From NCBI RefSeq assembly GCF_900232995.1, contig NZ_OCVX01000003.1:814776-878775 (forward strand): 64,000 nt of DNA. Reading direction: 5' to 3'. Source of the DNA: Mycobacterium simulans. Its GTDB lineage: Bacteria; Actinomycetota; Actinomycetes; Mycobacteriales; Mycobacteriaceae. The translations under genes and the position numbers were made by a program. Below the pieces are notes generated by a model. The model searched no databases. It was not told the origin of the DNA and saw only the letters and a program-made list of their open reading frames with translations. Of the stretch, positions 18,784 to 27,745 are shown one piece after another (position 1 is the first letter of the stretch; each line of letters begins with the position of its first letter).

Positions 18784-18802
18784 ATGTATGATGCTATACA
18801 TA
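18783..18802. promoter_or_regulatory. Palindromic operator at the TetR start
   Basis: TATGTAT, 6-nt spacer, ATACATA: a 20-bp inverted repeat with perfect 7-bp arms, covering the start codon of the TetR gene. Position and symmetry fit a TetR-dimer site. The AT-rich arms stand out from the GC-rich surroundings. Confidence 0.7.
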
Positions 18803-18854
18803 ATCGCCGGGTAGGGATAGACCCAAAACGACAGGTGGCGGTGTGGACTGGAAC

Positions 18855-19490
18855 TTAGATGATGCCGGCACGCACGGCATAGGCGATGGCGTGCGTGCGG
18901 TTGCGCAGCTTCAGCCGCGTCACGACGTCGTGAACGATGTTCTTGATCGTGCGCTCTGAGTAGTTGAGTTTCATCGCCACTTCGCACGTGCTCAGGCCGT
19001 CCGAAAGCAGACGCAAGACCTCCACCGCACGCTCGGCGAGACAGGCGGTATCCCCCGCGGCGGGTTGGGCCGTCCCAATCGATCTGAGGCGGCCGACCAG
19101 ATCACGCTGGACACGTTCTGGAAGTCGGAGGCGGCCTTCCGCGGACAACCGGATTGTCTCGACGATGCTGTCGAACGTGGTCTGCCCGCGATCCAACAAA
19201 CCCGTCAGCTCCAGGTCGATCATTCGGAAGACCTGTTCCGCGGAGAATTCGTCAGCGACGACGACCAGTTTGGGCGGATTGCCCGGGATAACCCGCTGGA
19301 CGTCGTCGATTTTGGACAACAACTTTTCGGTGATCGTGGTGGCCAACACCAGTAGCACGGTGGCCTCGCATCCGGCCGACCAACTGCGCACATCGAGCTC
19401 TCGGTAATTCGAGAATCGGGCCAAAGCGCCCTCTTCGGTCAGTGGGTCGCTCGCCAGTAGGGCGACTGGGGTGACTGTCATAGGCGCCAT
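18855..19490 (-). CDS. LuxR-type transcriptional regulator (Rv0195-like)
   Basis: 211 aa from the ATG at 19490, the length I recall for Rv0195; the frame stays open to 19784, and an ATG at 19574 would add 28 residues. The N-terminal 130 residues look like a receiver-like domain (VTPVALLASDPLTEEGALAR, KLVVVADEFSAEQVFRMIDL) without clear phospho-acceptor motifs. The C-terminus is a LuxR/GerE HTH: EVLRLLSDGLSTCEVAMKLN, then YSERTIKNIVHDVVTRLKL. It lies between the TetR gene and the ABC exporter on the same strand. Targets unknown. Confidence 0.85.
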   Translation of the reverse strand: MAPMTVTPVALLASDPLTEEGALARFSNYRELDVRSWSAGCEATVLLVLATTITEKLLSKIDDVQRVIPGNPPKLVVVADEFSAEQVFRMIDLELTGLLDRGQTTFDSIVETIRLSAEGRLRLPERVQRDLVGRLRSIGTAQPAAGDTACLAERAVEVLRLLSDGLSTCEVAMKLNYSERTIKNIVHDVVTRLKLRNRTHAIAYAVRAGII

Positions 19491-19876
19491 TGGCATCCGG
19501 TCCGGACACAAGGTGAACTCCGCGCCGGACTGCGCCCCCCTGGGCCGCACCGCGTGCGCCAACTCGGTCTTCATCGTGGCGTGCCTGCCGGGCACTAGCC
19601 GCTCGACGGAATGGTTCGAGGACAGGTAGCTCCCGACGGTGTGACCGTCGTTCCATCTGCTCACGTGTCTGCCCTCGTCACGCGTCTGATCACTGGATTT
19701 GCACTGCGGCCCGCTCCTGACCACGAGCCACCCTACCGCCGCGAACTGGTGCCCGAGAGCTATCTGTACAGACTTTTGACACATGTCAACTAGTTGTGGG
19801 ACATCCGTGTCCCCCGGATTGCGGACATCCCGTATCCCCCGATTGGCCGCGCTGTCCCGTCAGCACTGCCGCGTCT
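19491..19876. promoter_or_regulatory. Leader region between the ABC exporter and the LuxR gene
   Basis: 386 bp without a gene I would call, though the LuxR frame runs through most of it. It holds a short palindrome, TTGACA-CA-TGTCAA (19776-19789), that could be a regulator site or a -35 element, and two imperfect 24/25-bp direct repeats (19799-19847). It probably carries the luxR promoter. Confidence 0.4.
19799..19847. repeat. Two imperfect 24/25-bp direct repeats
   Basis: Copy 1 ggacatccgtgtcccccgga (continuing to 19822) and copy 2 ggacatcccgtatcccccga (19823-19847) lie head to tail downstream of the ABC exporter stop. The first copy, with one G more upstream, includes the inverted repeat GGGACA-TCCG-TGTCCC (19798-19813). 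Confidence 0.7.
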
Positions 19877-22800
19877 TTAGGGCGTGGTGGCCGCGACCAA
19901 GTTGTTCGCCAACAGCGTGTGCTGGGATTGCGGCGGCCAGCCCACTTGAGTGTGGGCCTCCCATAGCTGCGCATAGCGGCCCCCAGCAGCGAGAAGTTCG
20001 GTGTGGGTGCCGTCCTCGATAACGCTCCCGTGCTCGAGCACGACAACACGATCGGCGGATTCGGCAATTCCGAGCTGGTGCGCCACAATCAATGTCGTCC
20101 GGCCGGCGGCCAGCCCGACAATCGCCCTGTGCACAACGGCCTCGGTAGCGGGATCCAAGGCGACGGTAGCCTCGTCCAGCAGCAGAATATCGGGATCGAC
20201 CAGACGCGCCCTGGCCAGTGCGAGCAACTGCAGCTGGCCGGCGGAGAGATTGCGCCCGCCCGCGGCGGCCCGATGCGCGTACCCACCGTCGAGTGCGGTG
20301 ATCATCGGATGGGCACCGACCTCTCTGGCGGCACGTTCGACCTGCGCATCGGTGGCATCGGGCCGTCCGTATGCGATGGCATCGCGGACCGTCCCGGCGA
20401 ATAGGTACGGTTCCTGCGGCACGATGCCGAGGCGGCCGCGATAGCCGTCGATATCGAATTCCCTCAGGTCGCATCCGTCGACCCGCACTATCCCGGCGGT
20501 CGGATCATAGAACCGCGCCACCAACTTGAGCAGGGTGGATTTCCCGGACCCCGTGGAGCCGACGAAAACCACCGTCTGCCCGGCCGGAATTCGCAGGTCG
20601 ATACCGGCCAATGCCGGCGCTTCCCGTGTCCGGTACCGGAAGTCGACGGCGTCGAACACCACCTCGCCGTGCAGCCTGCCCGCCGGCCGTGACACCGGTG
20701 ACGACGGCGACGGCGCGCTCAACAACGACCGGATCCGCGCGGCCGCCACCGCCGCCTGCTGATACCCGTCGAACATTTGCGAAAGCTGGTCTATCGGCGT
20801 GAACAGCAGTTCGACATAAAGCAGGTACGTCACCAGTGCACCGACCGATATCACGCCCGCCTGGACCTCGCGTCCGCCGTCTAGCAGCACCAGGGTCGTC
20901 GCCAGGCTGCACAGGAAAGCCACGAATGGAAAGTACAAAGCCAGTAGCCGCTGGCCGCGCACCCGCGTTCGGCGATAGTCGTCGCTGTGCGCGAAATAGC
21001 TTTGCACTCCGACGTATTCGGCACGGAATGCCTGCGCGATCCGCAGCCCCGCCGCGTACTCACGCAGGGTGGCGGTCATCGTCCCCAGCCGTTGGCGTGC
21101 CTGCCGGTAGATCCAGTTCGACGCCCGCTGGAATTGCCAAGTCGCAAGGGCCAGCAGCGGCGCCGTGGCGATGATGAGCAGCACCAGCCTGGCGTGAATG
21201 GCCAACAGCACCACGAGAATGCCCACCAGAGTCACCGCACTGACCACCGCGGTGACCAGACCCGTTCGCAAAAACGCCACGATGGCCTCGACGTCGGAGG
21301 TAACTGCGGTAACGATGTGGGCATCGCCGTCGTCTTCGAAAGCGTCCAGGCCAAGTCGCTGCGCATGGGAGAACACGCTGGACCGCAATCGAAACAGCAC
21401 CTTTTCACCGGCGGCTCCGGCGACCATGGCACCTCCCCACTGCGCCACGAACCGGACGACTACGGCACCTGTGCCCACGAGCGCTGCGCACCACAGCACC
21501 GACAGCAGGTGCTGGCGAACCCCGACGTCGATACCGTGACGGATGAGCAGGGGCGGTAGCAAACCCGCGCAGCTCTCGACTCCTACCAGGAGCAGGCTCA
21601 ACGCAAGCGGACCACGGAAGTCGCGCAGTAGGCGGTGGAACAGGCGGCGGCCGGGTGTGTGGACGCGAGGTTCGGCCGTGCAGCTGTTCGCATCGTGCGT
21701 GGCCGGTGGCGCTGGTCGTGTTGTCGGTGCTGGTACCGGCGCGCAGTCCTCGGCAACGAGGTCACCGGTGAGATCCGGTGCGGGCGATAGCAATTCGCGG
21801 TATCGAGGGCAGCGTTCCCACAACTCGTCGGGGGTGCCGATGTCGAGCAGCCGCCCGGATTCCAGCACCGCGACCCGGTCGGCCAATGCGAGCATGGATC
21901 GCCGGCGGGTGAGGATGATCGCGGTACGATCCGCGATGACTTCGCGCAACACCTCATGAATTCCAGATTCGATGACGGCGTCCACAGCAGACGTCGGGTC
22001 GTCCAGAATCAGCAACCGCGGCCGGTCGAGTAACGCCCGGGCCAGGGCGATGCGCTGACGTTGCCCGCCGGACAGTGTCAGCCCGAGCGCACCGACGGCC
22101 GTGGCATAGCCGTCGGGCAAGGTGTCGACGAACTCGTCGACATGCGCTGCCCGGGCCGCCTCGGCAATCTGTTCCGCCGTCGCATCCGGCCGACCGTATG
22201 CGATGTTCGCACCGATCGTGCCCGAGAACAGGACGGCCTCCTCGGGTACCAGGCCTACCGCTGACCGCAGCGAGCCGAGCGTCAGGTCGCGCACATCCTG
22301 GCCACCGATCCGCACCGCGCCGGCGGTGACGTCGTAGCTACGCGTCGCCAGCAACGCCAAAGTCGATTTGCCGCTGCCCGGTGCGCCGACCACGGCGAGG
22401 GTTTCGCCGGGCCGGATCGACATGCTTATGTCGCTCAGGATCGGGCGGTCGGCGACATATCCGAAGGATGCGTGCTGAAACTCGAGCGAAGCCTGAGCCC
22501 CCGAGGTCAAGCACTTGGCACCATCGACCAGTGTCGGCTGGCTGTCGATAACTTCGAATACCCGTACCGCCCCCGCTCGCGCCTGCTGGGTAACCGTCAG
22601 CATCCCCGCCAGGTCGCACGCCGGCCGTGCCACTAGCGCCAGGCAGGACCAGAAGGCGACAAAGGTACCCACCGTGATGCTGCCCTGTGCCGCCATCCAT
22701 CCCCCGAGCGCGAAGACCGCCATCTGGCCCAGCGCCGGCAGGCTTTGTAGCAGCGGACCGAAGTGTGCGTTGAGCCTGGCCACCCGCAACCGCGCCGTAA

Positions 22801-23485
22801 ACAGCGAACGGCCGGCCGTTGCGAGCTTGTCCGTCTCCTGCCCCTCCTGCGCGAAAGCCTTGACGACCTGGATTCCGGAGACTGCCGCATCGACAACCCC
22901 CGTGACCGTGGCATAGCGCTCCTGAGCGCATTCGGTGGCCGCTGCCAGCAAGCGGCGGCTGCGATGAGCAATCAGGGCGATCAAAGGCACCAGCAGCACC
23001 ACAGGCAGAGCCAGCATCGGGGACAACCAGATCATGACCGCGACGCAGAGCAGCAGCGTGAGCACATGCCTGATCACATTGGGCAGGTCGAACAGCAGCC
23101 CCTGCACCAGCTGCAGGTCATTGGTGGTGCGGACGATTAGCTGGCCGCTGCTCCACCGGTCAAGCTGGCGGCCGTCCCACCTCATCAGGGACCGAAAAGC
23201 ATCCATGCGTAGGTCGTGCTGTACCAGGTGGGCGATGCGACCGCCGTAGTACCGGCGCACGAAGGTCAGCAAGTAGACCGCACCGGCAGCGGTTAGCAGG
23301 ACCGTGGCCCACGGTGCCAGAGGCCGGTGGTCCGTCGCGACCGCATCGTCTACGACACGCTTGACTACCAGCGGAACCAGGACGGCGATAACGGTGCCGG
23401 CCAGCGCCGCCCCGAATCCCAGCAGCAAATCACCCCGATGCCGAAGGACATATCCGGACAACCGGCACCACCAAGTCGTCCGCAT
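19877..23485 (-). CDS. Double-length ABC exporter (Rv0194-like multidrug efflux)
   Basis: 1202 aa, TMD-NBD-TMD-NBD in one chain. I start at MRTTWWCRLSGYVLRH, which has AAGGG upstream and matches the M. tuberculosis protein; the extension to 23596 lies in a duplicated leader. NBD1: Walker A GAPGSGKST near residue 370, signature LSGGQRQR near 470, Walker B LLILDDPTSA near 492. NBD2: GSTGSGKST near 979, LSAGQLQL near 1080, LLLDEATVAL near 1102. NBD1 has D at the position of the usual catalytic Glu after Walker B (LILDDPTS), while NBD2 has LLLDEAT, so the two ATP sites are probably unequal. In M. tuberculosis Rv0194 exports beta-lactams and other drugs. Confidence 0.93.
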   Translation of the reverse strand: MRTTWWCRLSGYVLRHRGDLLLGFGAALAGTVIAVLVPLVVKRVVDDAVATDHRPLAPWATVLLTAAGAVYLLTFVRRYYGGRIAHLVQHDLRMDAFRSLMRWDGRQLDRWSSGQLIVRTTNDLQLVQGLLFDLPNVIRHVLTLLLCVAVMIWLSPMLALPVVLLVPLIALIAHRSRRLLAAATECAQERYATVTGVVDAAVSGIQVVKAFAQEGQETDKLATAGRSLFTARLRVARLNAHFGPLLQSLPALGQMAVFALGGWMAAQGSITVGTFVAFWSCLALVARPACDLAGMLTVTQQARAGAVRVFEVIDSQPTLVDGAKCLTSGAQASLEFQHASFGYVADRPILSDISMSIRPGETLAVVGAPGSGKSTLALLATRSYDVTAGAVRIGGQDVRDLTLGSLRSAVGLVPEEAVLFSGTIGANIAYGRPDATAEQIAEAARAAHVDEFVDTLPDGYATAVGALGLTLSGGQRQRIALARALLDRPRLLILDDPTSAVDAVIESGIHEVLREVIADRTAIILTRRRSMLALADRVAVLESGRLLDIGTPDELWERCPRYRELLSPAPDLTGDLVAEDCAPVPAPTTRPAPPATHDANSCTAEPRVHTPGRRLFHRLLRDFRGPLALSLLLVGVESCAGLLPPLLIRHGIDVGVRQHLLSVLWCAALVGTGAVVVRFVAQWGGAMVAGAAGEKVLFRLRSSVFSHAQRLGLDAFEDDGDAHIVTAVTSDVEAIVAFLRTGLVTAVVSAVTLVGILVVLLAIHARLVLLIIATAPLLALATWQFQRASNWIYRQARQRLGTMTATLREYAAGLRIAQAFRAEYVGVQSYFAHSDDYRRTRVRGQRLLALYFPFVAFLCSLATTLVLLDGGREVQAGVISVGALVTYLLYVELLFTPIDQLSQMFDGYQQAAVAAARIRSLLSAPSPSSPVSRPAGRLHGEVVFDAVDFRYRTREAPALAGIDLRIPAGQTVVFVGSTGSGKSTLLKLVARFYDPTAGIVRVDGCDLREFDIDGYRGRLGIVPQEPYLFAGTVRDAIAYGRPDATDAQVERAAREVGAHPMITALDGGYAHRAAAGGRNLSAGQLQLLALARARLVDPDILLLDEATVALDPATEAVVHRAIVGLAAGRTTLIVAHQLGIAESADRVVVLEHGSVIEDGTHTELLAAGGRYAQLWEAHTQVGWPPQSQHTLLANNLVAATTP

Positions 23486-23718
23486 CCGGCGTATCCCTTC
23501 TTGTTTACTGCGCGGATCACACGGTATATGCCAGTGACTTCGGCGACTAAAGCTAACGGGAAATCGACTCTTCCCTTTCGAGCGGAACTCGGACAACCGT
23601 CACCACCAACTCGTCCGCATCCGCTGCATCGATTCTCATTCACGGCTCGGATCACACGGAATATCCCGTTGGCATCGAAAGCCGAAAGGGAATGACATCT
23701 TCCCTTTCGGGCAAGACT
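23455..23718. repeat. Duplicated leader and 5' end of the ABC exporter gene
   Basis: Two diverged copies of about 130 bp lie in tandem (23455-23589 and 23590-23718). The first spans the first ten or so codons of the exporter plus its leader. The second repeats both: read on the minus strand it gives M-R-T-S-W-W, then a stop, then R-L-S, against M-R-T-T-W-W-C-R-L-S in the gene. Shared blocks include cggacaaccg, gtccgcatccg, ggatcacacgg and ttccctttcg. Confidence 0.8.
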
Positions 23719-23729
23719 CGGATACCGCT

Positions 23730-23745
23730 CTGGCGATATCGCCAG
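23730..23745. promoter_or_regulatory. Perfect 16-bp palindrome, probable operator
   Basis: ctggcgatatcgccag is its own reverse complement. It lies between the duplicated exporter leader and the divergent PhyH-like gene, just upstream of a TATACA (23754-23759) that could be the -10 box of the latter. It is well placed to control both genes. The regulator is unknown. Confidence 0.6.
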
Positions 23746-23846
23746 GGCCCGGCTATACATTTGGCAGTCGGCTCGACGGGGTCAAGTTCTCGAGTTCTCG
23801 AGTAATGCACGACCGCAGAGATAATCGCCTTTCCCAGGAGAATCGC

Positions 23847-25670
23847 ATGGGCTCACGAGTTCGGGCAGCTACCGCACAGTCCCCTTCGGGCAATTCCGAC
23901 GGAATCCAACTGACCCCGTTCATCGCCAGCGACATCCTGCCACTGGATTTCGCACCGCCCATCGGTCCGCAATTGGTATCCAAGGACGAACTGCCCGCCG
24001 CCTGGGCGTACAAACGATTCAGCGATCTGGACGCAAAGGAGTCCTACCGGAGAAAGCTCCTGCAGGAGCTCGCCAACGCGCTTGAGGCCTGGAATTCGGA
24101 GACCGCCGCCGACGCCACCGCGGCGCTACGAAACCTCATGGGTCAAATGGCCGAGCAGGGGGCGGTGGTCCTCGCCAACATCGTTGCCCCGGAAACCTTT
24201 CTGAAATTGGTCGCACGCTACGACGAAATCATGGCCCGGGAGGGTAGCGGCAGTTTCATCCATCGCTTCGTGGATCTGCGGCGAACGATCGGACTGCTGA
24301 CCGATCCAACGGTTAACAAGCCGCTGCTGCACCCATTGATGATCGCATTGATCTCCTACGCCGTCGGCGGGCCGATCAGAATGGTCGACGCACGCGCCAA
24401 GGACGCCGAACCGCTGTCGGTGCTGGCCCAGGACAATATGCTGCACATCGACAACACGCCGTTCAATGACGAGTACAAGATCCTTGTCACCTGGCGTCGC
24501 GGAACCGCACAAGGGCCGGCGGGACAGAACTTCACCTTCCTGCCCGGCACACATAAACTCTCCCGCACCTGCTTCGTCAACGAGACGGGGGTGCCGTGGT
24601 CGACTGAAAATGCGTCGATCTTCACCACCACCGACAGAATCCGCAAGGTGTTCGACGCGCAAATGCAACTTCGCGGCCAGGACAACCCGACCGTGGTCGA
24701 GGTCACGGATTCCGAACGACCGCTGAGCACCGTATTCGCCGCTGGCTCCCTGGTGCATCACCGCTTCCGCACCGCCACCGGCAGCGCTCGCAGCTGTGTC
24801 ATCATGGCCTTCCACCGCGTCGCCGACAACCCCGGCCGTCTCGTCAGCGATCTCAAGGACCCCCCGGATGCCTCCTTGAGCGAGCTGCTGACCAGCGGCG
24901 TATCCGACGACTCCTACCAGCAGCGGTTCATCACCACCTTGTGCGCCGCCGCCGACGAGATCGCCGAACTGCTCCTCAAGTGGAAGGTCACCCCGCGGCG
25001 CCCGGTACCGATGCCACTGCAGGAAAAGGAGATCGACGGGCAGCGACTCGAGGAATGGATTTCGGCGGCCACCGAGGCCCCCGACGTGCAAGCGATCCGC
25101 AACCGCGAACAGCCGATCCCCTACGGTGAGGTCCTGTCGCGGGAGGAGTTCTTCGATCTGATCTGGCGGCTGATGCGGTTCGACAAGCACGGCCCGCTGG
25201 ATCTGATCCTCTACCACGACAACCGCGAGGAACCGAGAAAATGGGCGCGCAACCTGATTCGCGAGATGTCGGCGGATCGGCTCTATGAGCGGTTACTCGG
25301 CTGGAGTGCCGACATGGACCAGCATCGGCCCGCCGACTGCCTACGTCCGCGACAGATCCACGCCCTGATCTCCGAGGTGCTCGAGACGCTGCCACTCGAC
25401 GGCAACCAGATCCAACCCGCCGACTGGCACAACGACATGCTTGGCATGAGCCCGGCCGCCGCCGCGCGCTCGGTGAAACACCTGCTGGAGGACGTGGCCG
25501 AGGCTTTGCTGCGCTGCGAGGACATGGCCGCCTACCGGTCGACCAGCCTGTTCGCCTTCTGGGCCGTCGACACCGCCTACAGCCTGGACGGCAGGCGAAA
25601 CATTGTGGTCCACGACTGCGCACGTCGGCTGCTTCGGCACTACGTGATGCTGTCGCTGACCTCGCTCTAG
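23847..25670 (+). CDS. Rv0193c-like protein, probable PhyH-type dioxygenase
   Basis: 607 aa. AGGAG seven bases before the ATG at 23847 sets the start. Annotated as hypothetical in M. tuberculosis as far as I recall. The middle carries a pattern typical of phytanoyl-CoA dioxygenase-like Fe(II)/2-oxoglutarate enzymes: H200-x-D202 (NMLHIDNTPF), FTFLPGTHK at residues 229-237, then SLVHHRFRTATGSARS with H304/H305 and R315. The 11-residue His-to-Arg spacing matches human PHYH (H264-R275). The C-terminal 250 residues are helical with no recognised fold. No signal peptide. Divergent from the ABC exporter and possibly co-regulated with it. Substrate unknown. Confidence 0.75.
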   Translation: MGSRVRAATAQSPSGNSDGIQLTPFIASDILPLDFAPPIGPQLVSKDELPAAWAYKRFSDLDAKESYRRKLLQELANALEAWNSETAADATAALRNLMGQMAEQGAVVLANIVAPETFLKLVARYDEIMAREGSGSFIHRFVDLRRTIGLLTDPTVNKPLLHPLMIALISYAVGGPIRMVDARAKDAEPLSVLAQDNMLHIDNTPFNDEYKILVTWRRGTAQGPAGQNFTFLPGTHKLSRTCFVNETGVPWSTENASIFTTTDRIRKVFDAQMQLRGQDNPTVVEVTDSERPLSTVFAAGSLVHHRFRTATGSARSCVIMAFHRVADNPGRLVSDLKDPPDASLSELLTSGVSDDSYQQRFITTLCAAADEIAELLLKWKVTPRRPVPMPLQEKEIDGQRLEEWISAATEAPDVQAIRNREQPIPYGEVLSREEFFDLIWRLMRFDKHGPLDLILYHDNREEPRKWARNLIREMSADRLYERLLGWSADMDQHRPADCLRPRQIHALISEVLETLPLDGNQIQPADWHNDMLGMSPAAAARSVKHLLEDVAEALLRCEDMAAYRSTSLFAFWAVDTAYSLDGRRNIVVHDCARRLLRHYVMLSLTSL

Positions 25671-25729
25671 CGAGCAGACGTAAAAGTCACCCTTTTTGGG
25701 TCAAAAAGGGTGACTTTACGTCTGTTCGC
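25670..25729. terminator. Long hairpin between convergent genes
   Basis: Left arm begins gcgagcagacgtaaaagtca and runs to 25697; right arm at 25703-25729; 5-nt loop gggtc. The arms pair over 27 bp with one mismatch and one bulge. The inner arms end in T5/A5, so transcripts from either side would have a short U tract within the stem. It sits between the ends of the PhyH-like gene and the first transpeptidase and should stop both. Confidence 0.85.
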
Positions 25730-25740
25730 GGGCTAAACCG

Positions 25741-26685
25741 TTAGTTCTGCCAGTCGTTGGAGCCGTCGTTGCGGGTGTACGTGCCGACGGAGTTCTTCAC
25801 CACGATGGGATCACCGGGACCAAAGTTGGTGAAGAACCACTTAGCGTTGGTGGGGCTGAGGTTGATACAGCCGTGGCTGACGTCGCGCCGACCCTGGTCG
25901 TCAACCGACCACGGCGCGCTATGCACGAAGTTGCCGCTGTTGTCGAACCGGACGGCGTCCGTCACCGTTATCTTGTAGCCATTCGCCGAGTTGACTGGAA
26001 CCCCGTACGTCGAGGAATCCATCACAACCGACGCCATCTTCTCTTGAACGTAGTACGTGCCGTTTGCGGTTTGATGGCCGCCGGCTGCCATACCCATCGA
26101 CATCGGGAACGTCTTCTCGACGACGCCGTTTCGGGTAACGGTCAATTGGTGCGTGGCGTCATCGGCGGTCGCCAGCAGCTCATCGCCCGTTCGGAAGCTC
26201 GACACGGTGCCACCCGCGTCGATGGTCACCTCGGTGTGGGCGGGCCAGAAGCTCAACGGGCGCCAGCGCAACTGGGTCGGGGTTTGCCAGTAGAACTTGC
26301 CAGCGACCGGCGGGATCGACGAAACGTGAACCGCGCCTTCTGCGGCGCCCGCGTCATCGACCCGCGCTGGAAAGTCGATGATGATCGGTTGGGCCACGCC
26401 CACTGTCGAGCCATTGGCGGGGTTGAACTTCGGCGGCCCGAATGGTGCCGTGCCAATGAACGGTGTCGGATCCTCTCCGGCGGCGGGACCCACAAACGGC
26501 TGCCCCATCGGAGGCGGATCGGCCGGGGGCGGGACAACCCCCGGATCACCGGGAGCGGGATCAGGATCTGCCAGCGCAAGACCGGCAGTCAGCACCATCA
26601 CAAAGCCCAATAGTGGGCCCAGTACTGAAGCTATTCCGACTGCCTTCAAAGCGCCGAACAGCCTTCCCCTCGCCCAGCCCGTCAT
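25741..26685 (-). CDS. L,D-transpeptidase, YkuD type (copy 1)
   Basis: 314 aa from the ATG at 26685, which has GGAGG at the right spacing; an ATG six bases upstream abuts the SD and is unlikely. Signal peptide with a long hydrophobic core ([19 protein letters not shown]), a Pro-rich linker, an Ig-like domain ([20 protein letters not shown]) and the YkuD catalytic domain with [13 protein letters not shown]271 and C273 are the catalytic pair. It forms 3-3 cross-links in peptidoglycan and gives carbapenem-sensitive cross-linking. The linker lacks a lipobox, so it is probably secreted or membrane-anchored by its signal. Homologue of Rv0192 (LdtMt4) by position. Follows a close paralogue after 82 bp. 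Confidence 0.93.
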   Translation of the reverse strand: MTGWARGRLFGALKAVGIASVLGPLLGFVMVLTAGLALADPDPAPGDPGVVPPPADPPPMGQPFVGPAAGEDPTPFIGTAPFGPPKFNPANGSTVGVAQPIIIDFPARVDDAGAAEGAVHVSSIPPVAGKFYWQTPTQLRWRPLSFWPAHTEVTIDAGGTVSSFRTGDELLATADDATHQLTVTRNGVVEKTFPMSMGMAAGGHQTANGTYYVQEKMASVVMDSSTYGVPVNSANGYKITVTDAVRFDNSGNFVHSAPWSVDDQGRRDVSHGCINLSPTNAKWFFTNFGPGDPIVVKNSVGTYTRNDGSNDWQN

Positions 26686-26767
26686 CCGCATCCCTCCGTC
26701 GCGATCTCGAAATAGTTTGTCACCCAGAACCGTGCTGAATTTCGACTCCGGTTCGCCGAACCAGTCG

Positions 26768-27745
26768 CTACACCTGCCAGTCCTGGGCGCCGTCGTTCTT
26801 GTTGTAGGTGCCGACGGAGTTCTTCACCACGACGGGATCACCACTACCGAAATTGTCGAAGAACCACTTTGCGTTGGTGGGGCTGAGGTTGATGCAGCCG
26901 TGGCTGACATCGCGCTTGCCCTGGTCGGCCACCGACCACGGCGCGCTGTGCACAAAGTTGCCGCTGTTGTCGATCCGCACGGCGTCGGAAACGGTGACCT
27001 TGTAGCCATTGGCAGAGTTGACCGGGACACCGTACGTCGAGGAATCCATCACCACCGTGGGCATCTTCTCCAGCACGTAGTAGGTGCCGTTAGGGGTTTG
27101 GTGGTTGCCCGCCGACATGCCCATCGACATAGGGAAGGTCTGCACCACGGTGCCGTTGCGCGTGATCGTCATCTGATGCGTCGCGTCGTCAGCCGTGGCC
27201 ACCAGGGCGTCACCGGTCCGGAAGCTCGACTTGGTGCCGGCCGCATCGATGTTCACCGCGGTGTTGGCGGGCCAGAATTGCAGCGGGCGCCAGCGCACCT
27301 GCGTCGGGCTCATCCAATAGAACTTGCCCGGCACCGGCGGGATCGACGAGATGTGGATGGCCCGTTCCGCCAGCGCCTGGTCAGCGATCGGCACCTGGAA
27401 GTTGATGATGATCGGCTTGGCCACACCCACCATCGAACCGTTGAGCGGATTGAACGTCGGCGGCCGGAACGGCGGCTCACCGACGAACGGCGTCGGGTCC
27501 TGCCCGGCAACGGGGCCCACGGGCACCGCCAGCGGATCGACCGGCGGCGGCGCGAGCGGGTCAGGCAGTGGCGGCAGCGCCAACGGGTCCGGCGGCGCGG
27601 GCGGATCGGCCGGGGCGACGGCCCCTGGGTCGGCGGGCACGTCCTCCGGATCCGCGAGCGCGGGGCCGGTGCCCAGCACCAGCACGGCAGCCACACCGAC
27701 CGCGTTCAAAGCGGCAACGAGGCGCCCCTTCGTCCAGCGCGACAT
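26768..27745 (-). CDS. L,D-transpeptidase, YkuD type (copy 2)
   Basis: 325 aa, ATG with GGAGG upstream. Signal peptide ([19 protein letters not shown]), then a Pro/Ala/Leu-rich linker of about 55 residues ([20 protein letters not shown]), an Ig-like domain ([20 protein letters not shown]) and the YkuD domain with [12 protein letters not shown]; catalytic H282 and C284. By eye about four fifths of the catalytic domain is identical to copy 1, while the linkers differ in length and composition. Upstream gene of the pair; the two are likely co-transcribed. Both catalytic sites are intact. Confidence 0.93.
   Translation of the reverse strand: MSRWTKGRLVAALNAVGVAAVLVLGTGPALADPEDVPADPGAVAPADPPAPPDPLALPPLPDPLAPPPVDPLAVPVGPVAGQDPTPFVGEPPFRPPTFNPLNGSMVGVAKPIIINFQVPIADQALAERAIHISSIPPVPGKFYWMSPTQVRWRPLQFWPANTAVNIDAAGTKSSFRTGDALVATADDATHQMTITRNGTVVQTFPMSMGMSAGNHQTPNGTYYVLEKMPTVVMDSSTYGVPVNSANGYKVTVSDAVRIDNSGNFVHSAPWSVADQGKRDVSHGCINLSPTNAKWFFDNFGSGDPVVVKNSVGTYNKNDGAQDWQV

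Noticed and set aside
23486..23596. A longer N-terminus for the ABC exporter
   Set aside because: The extension falls in the duplicated leader and lacks a ribosome site. The ATG at 23485 has one and matches the M. tuberculosis N-terminus.
25741..27745. The second transpeptidase as an assembly duplicate
   Set aside because: The copies differ throughout, including linkers and intergenic sequence, so they are diverged paralogues.
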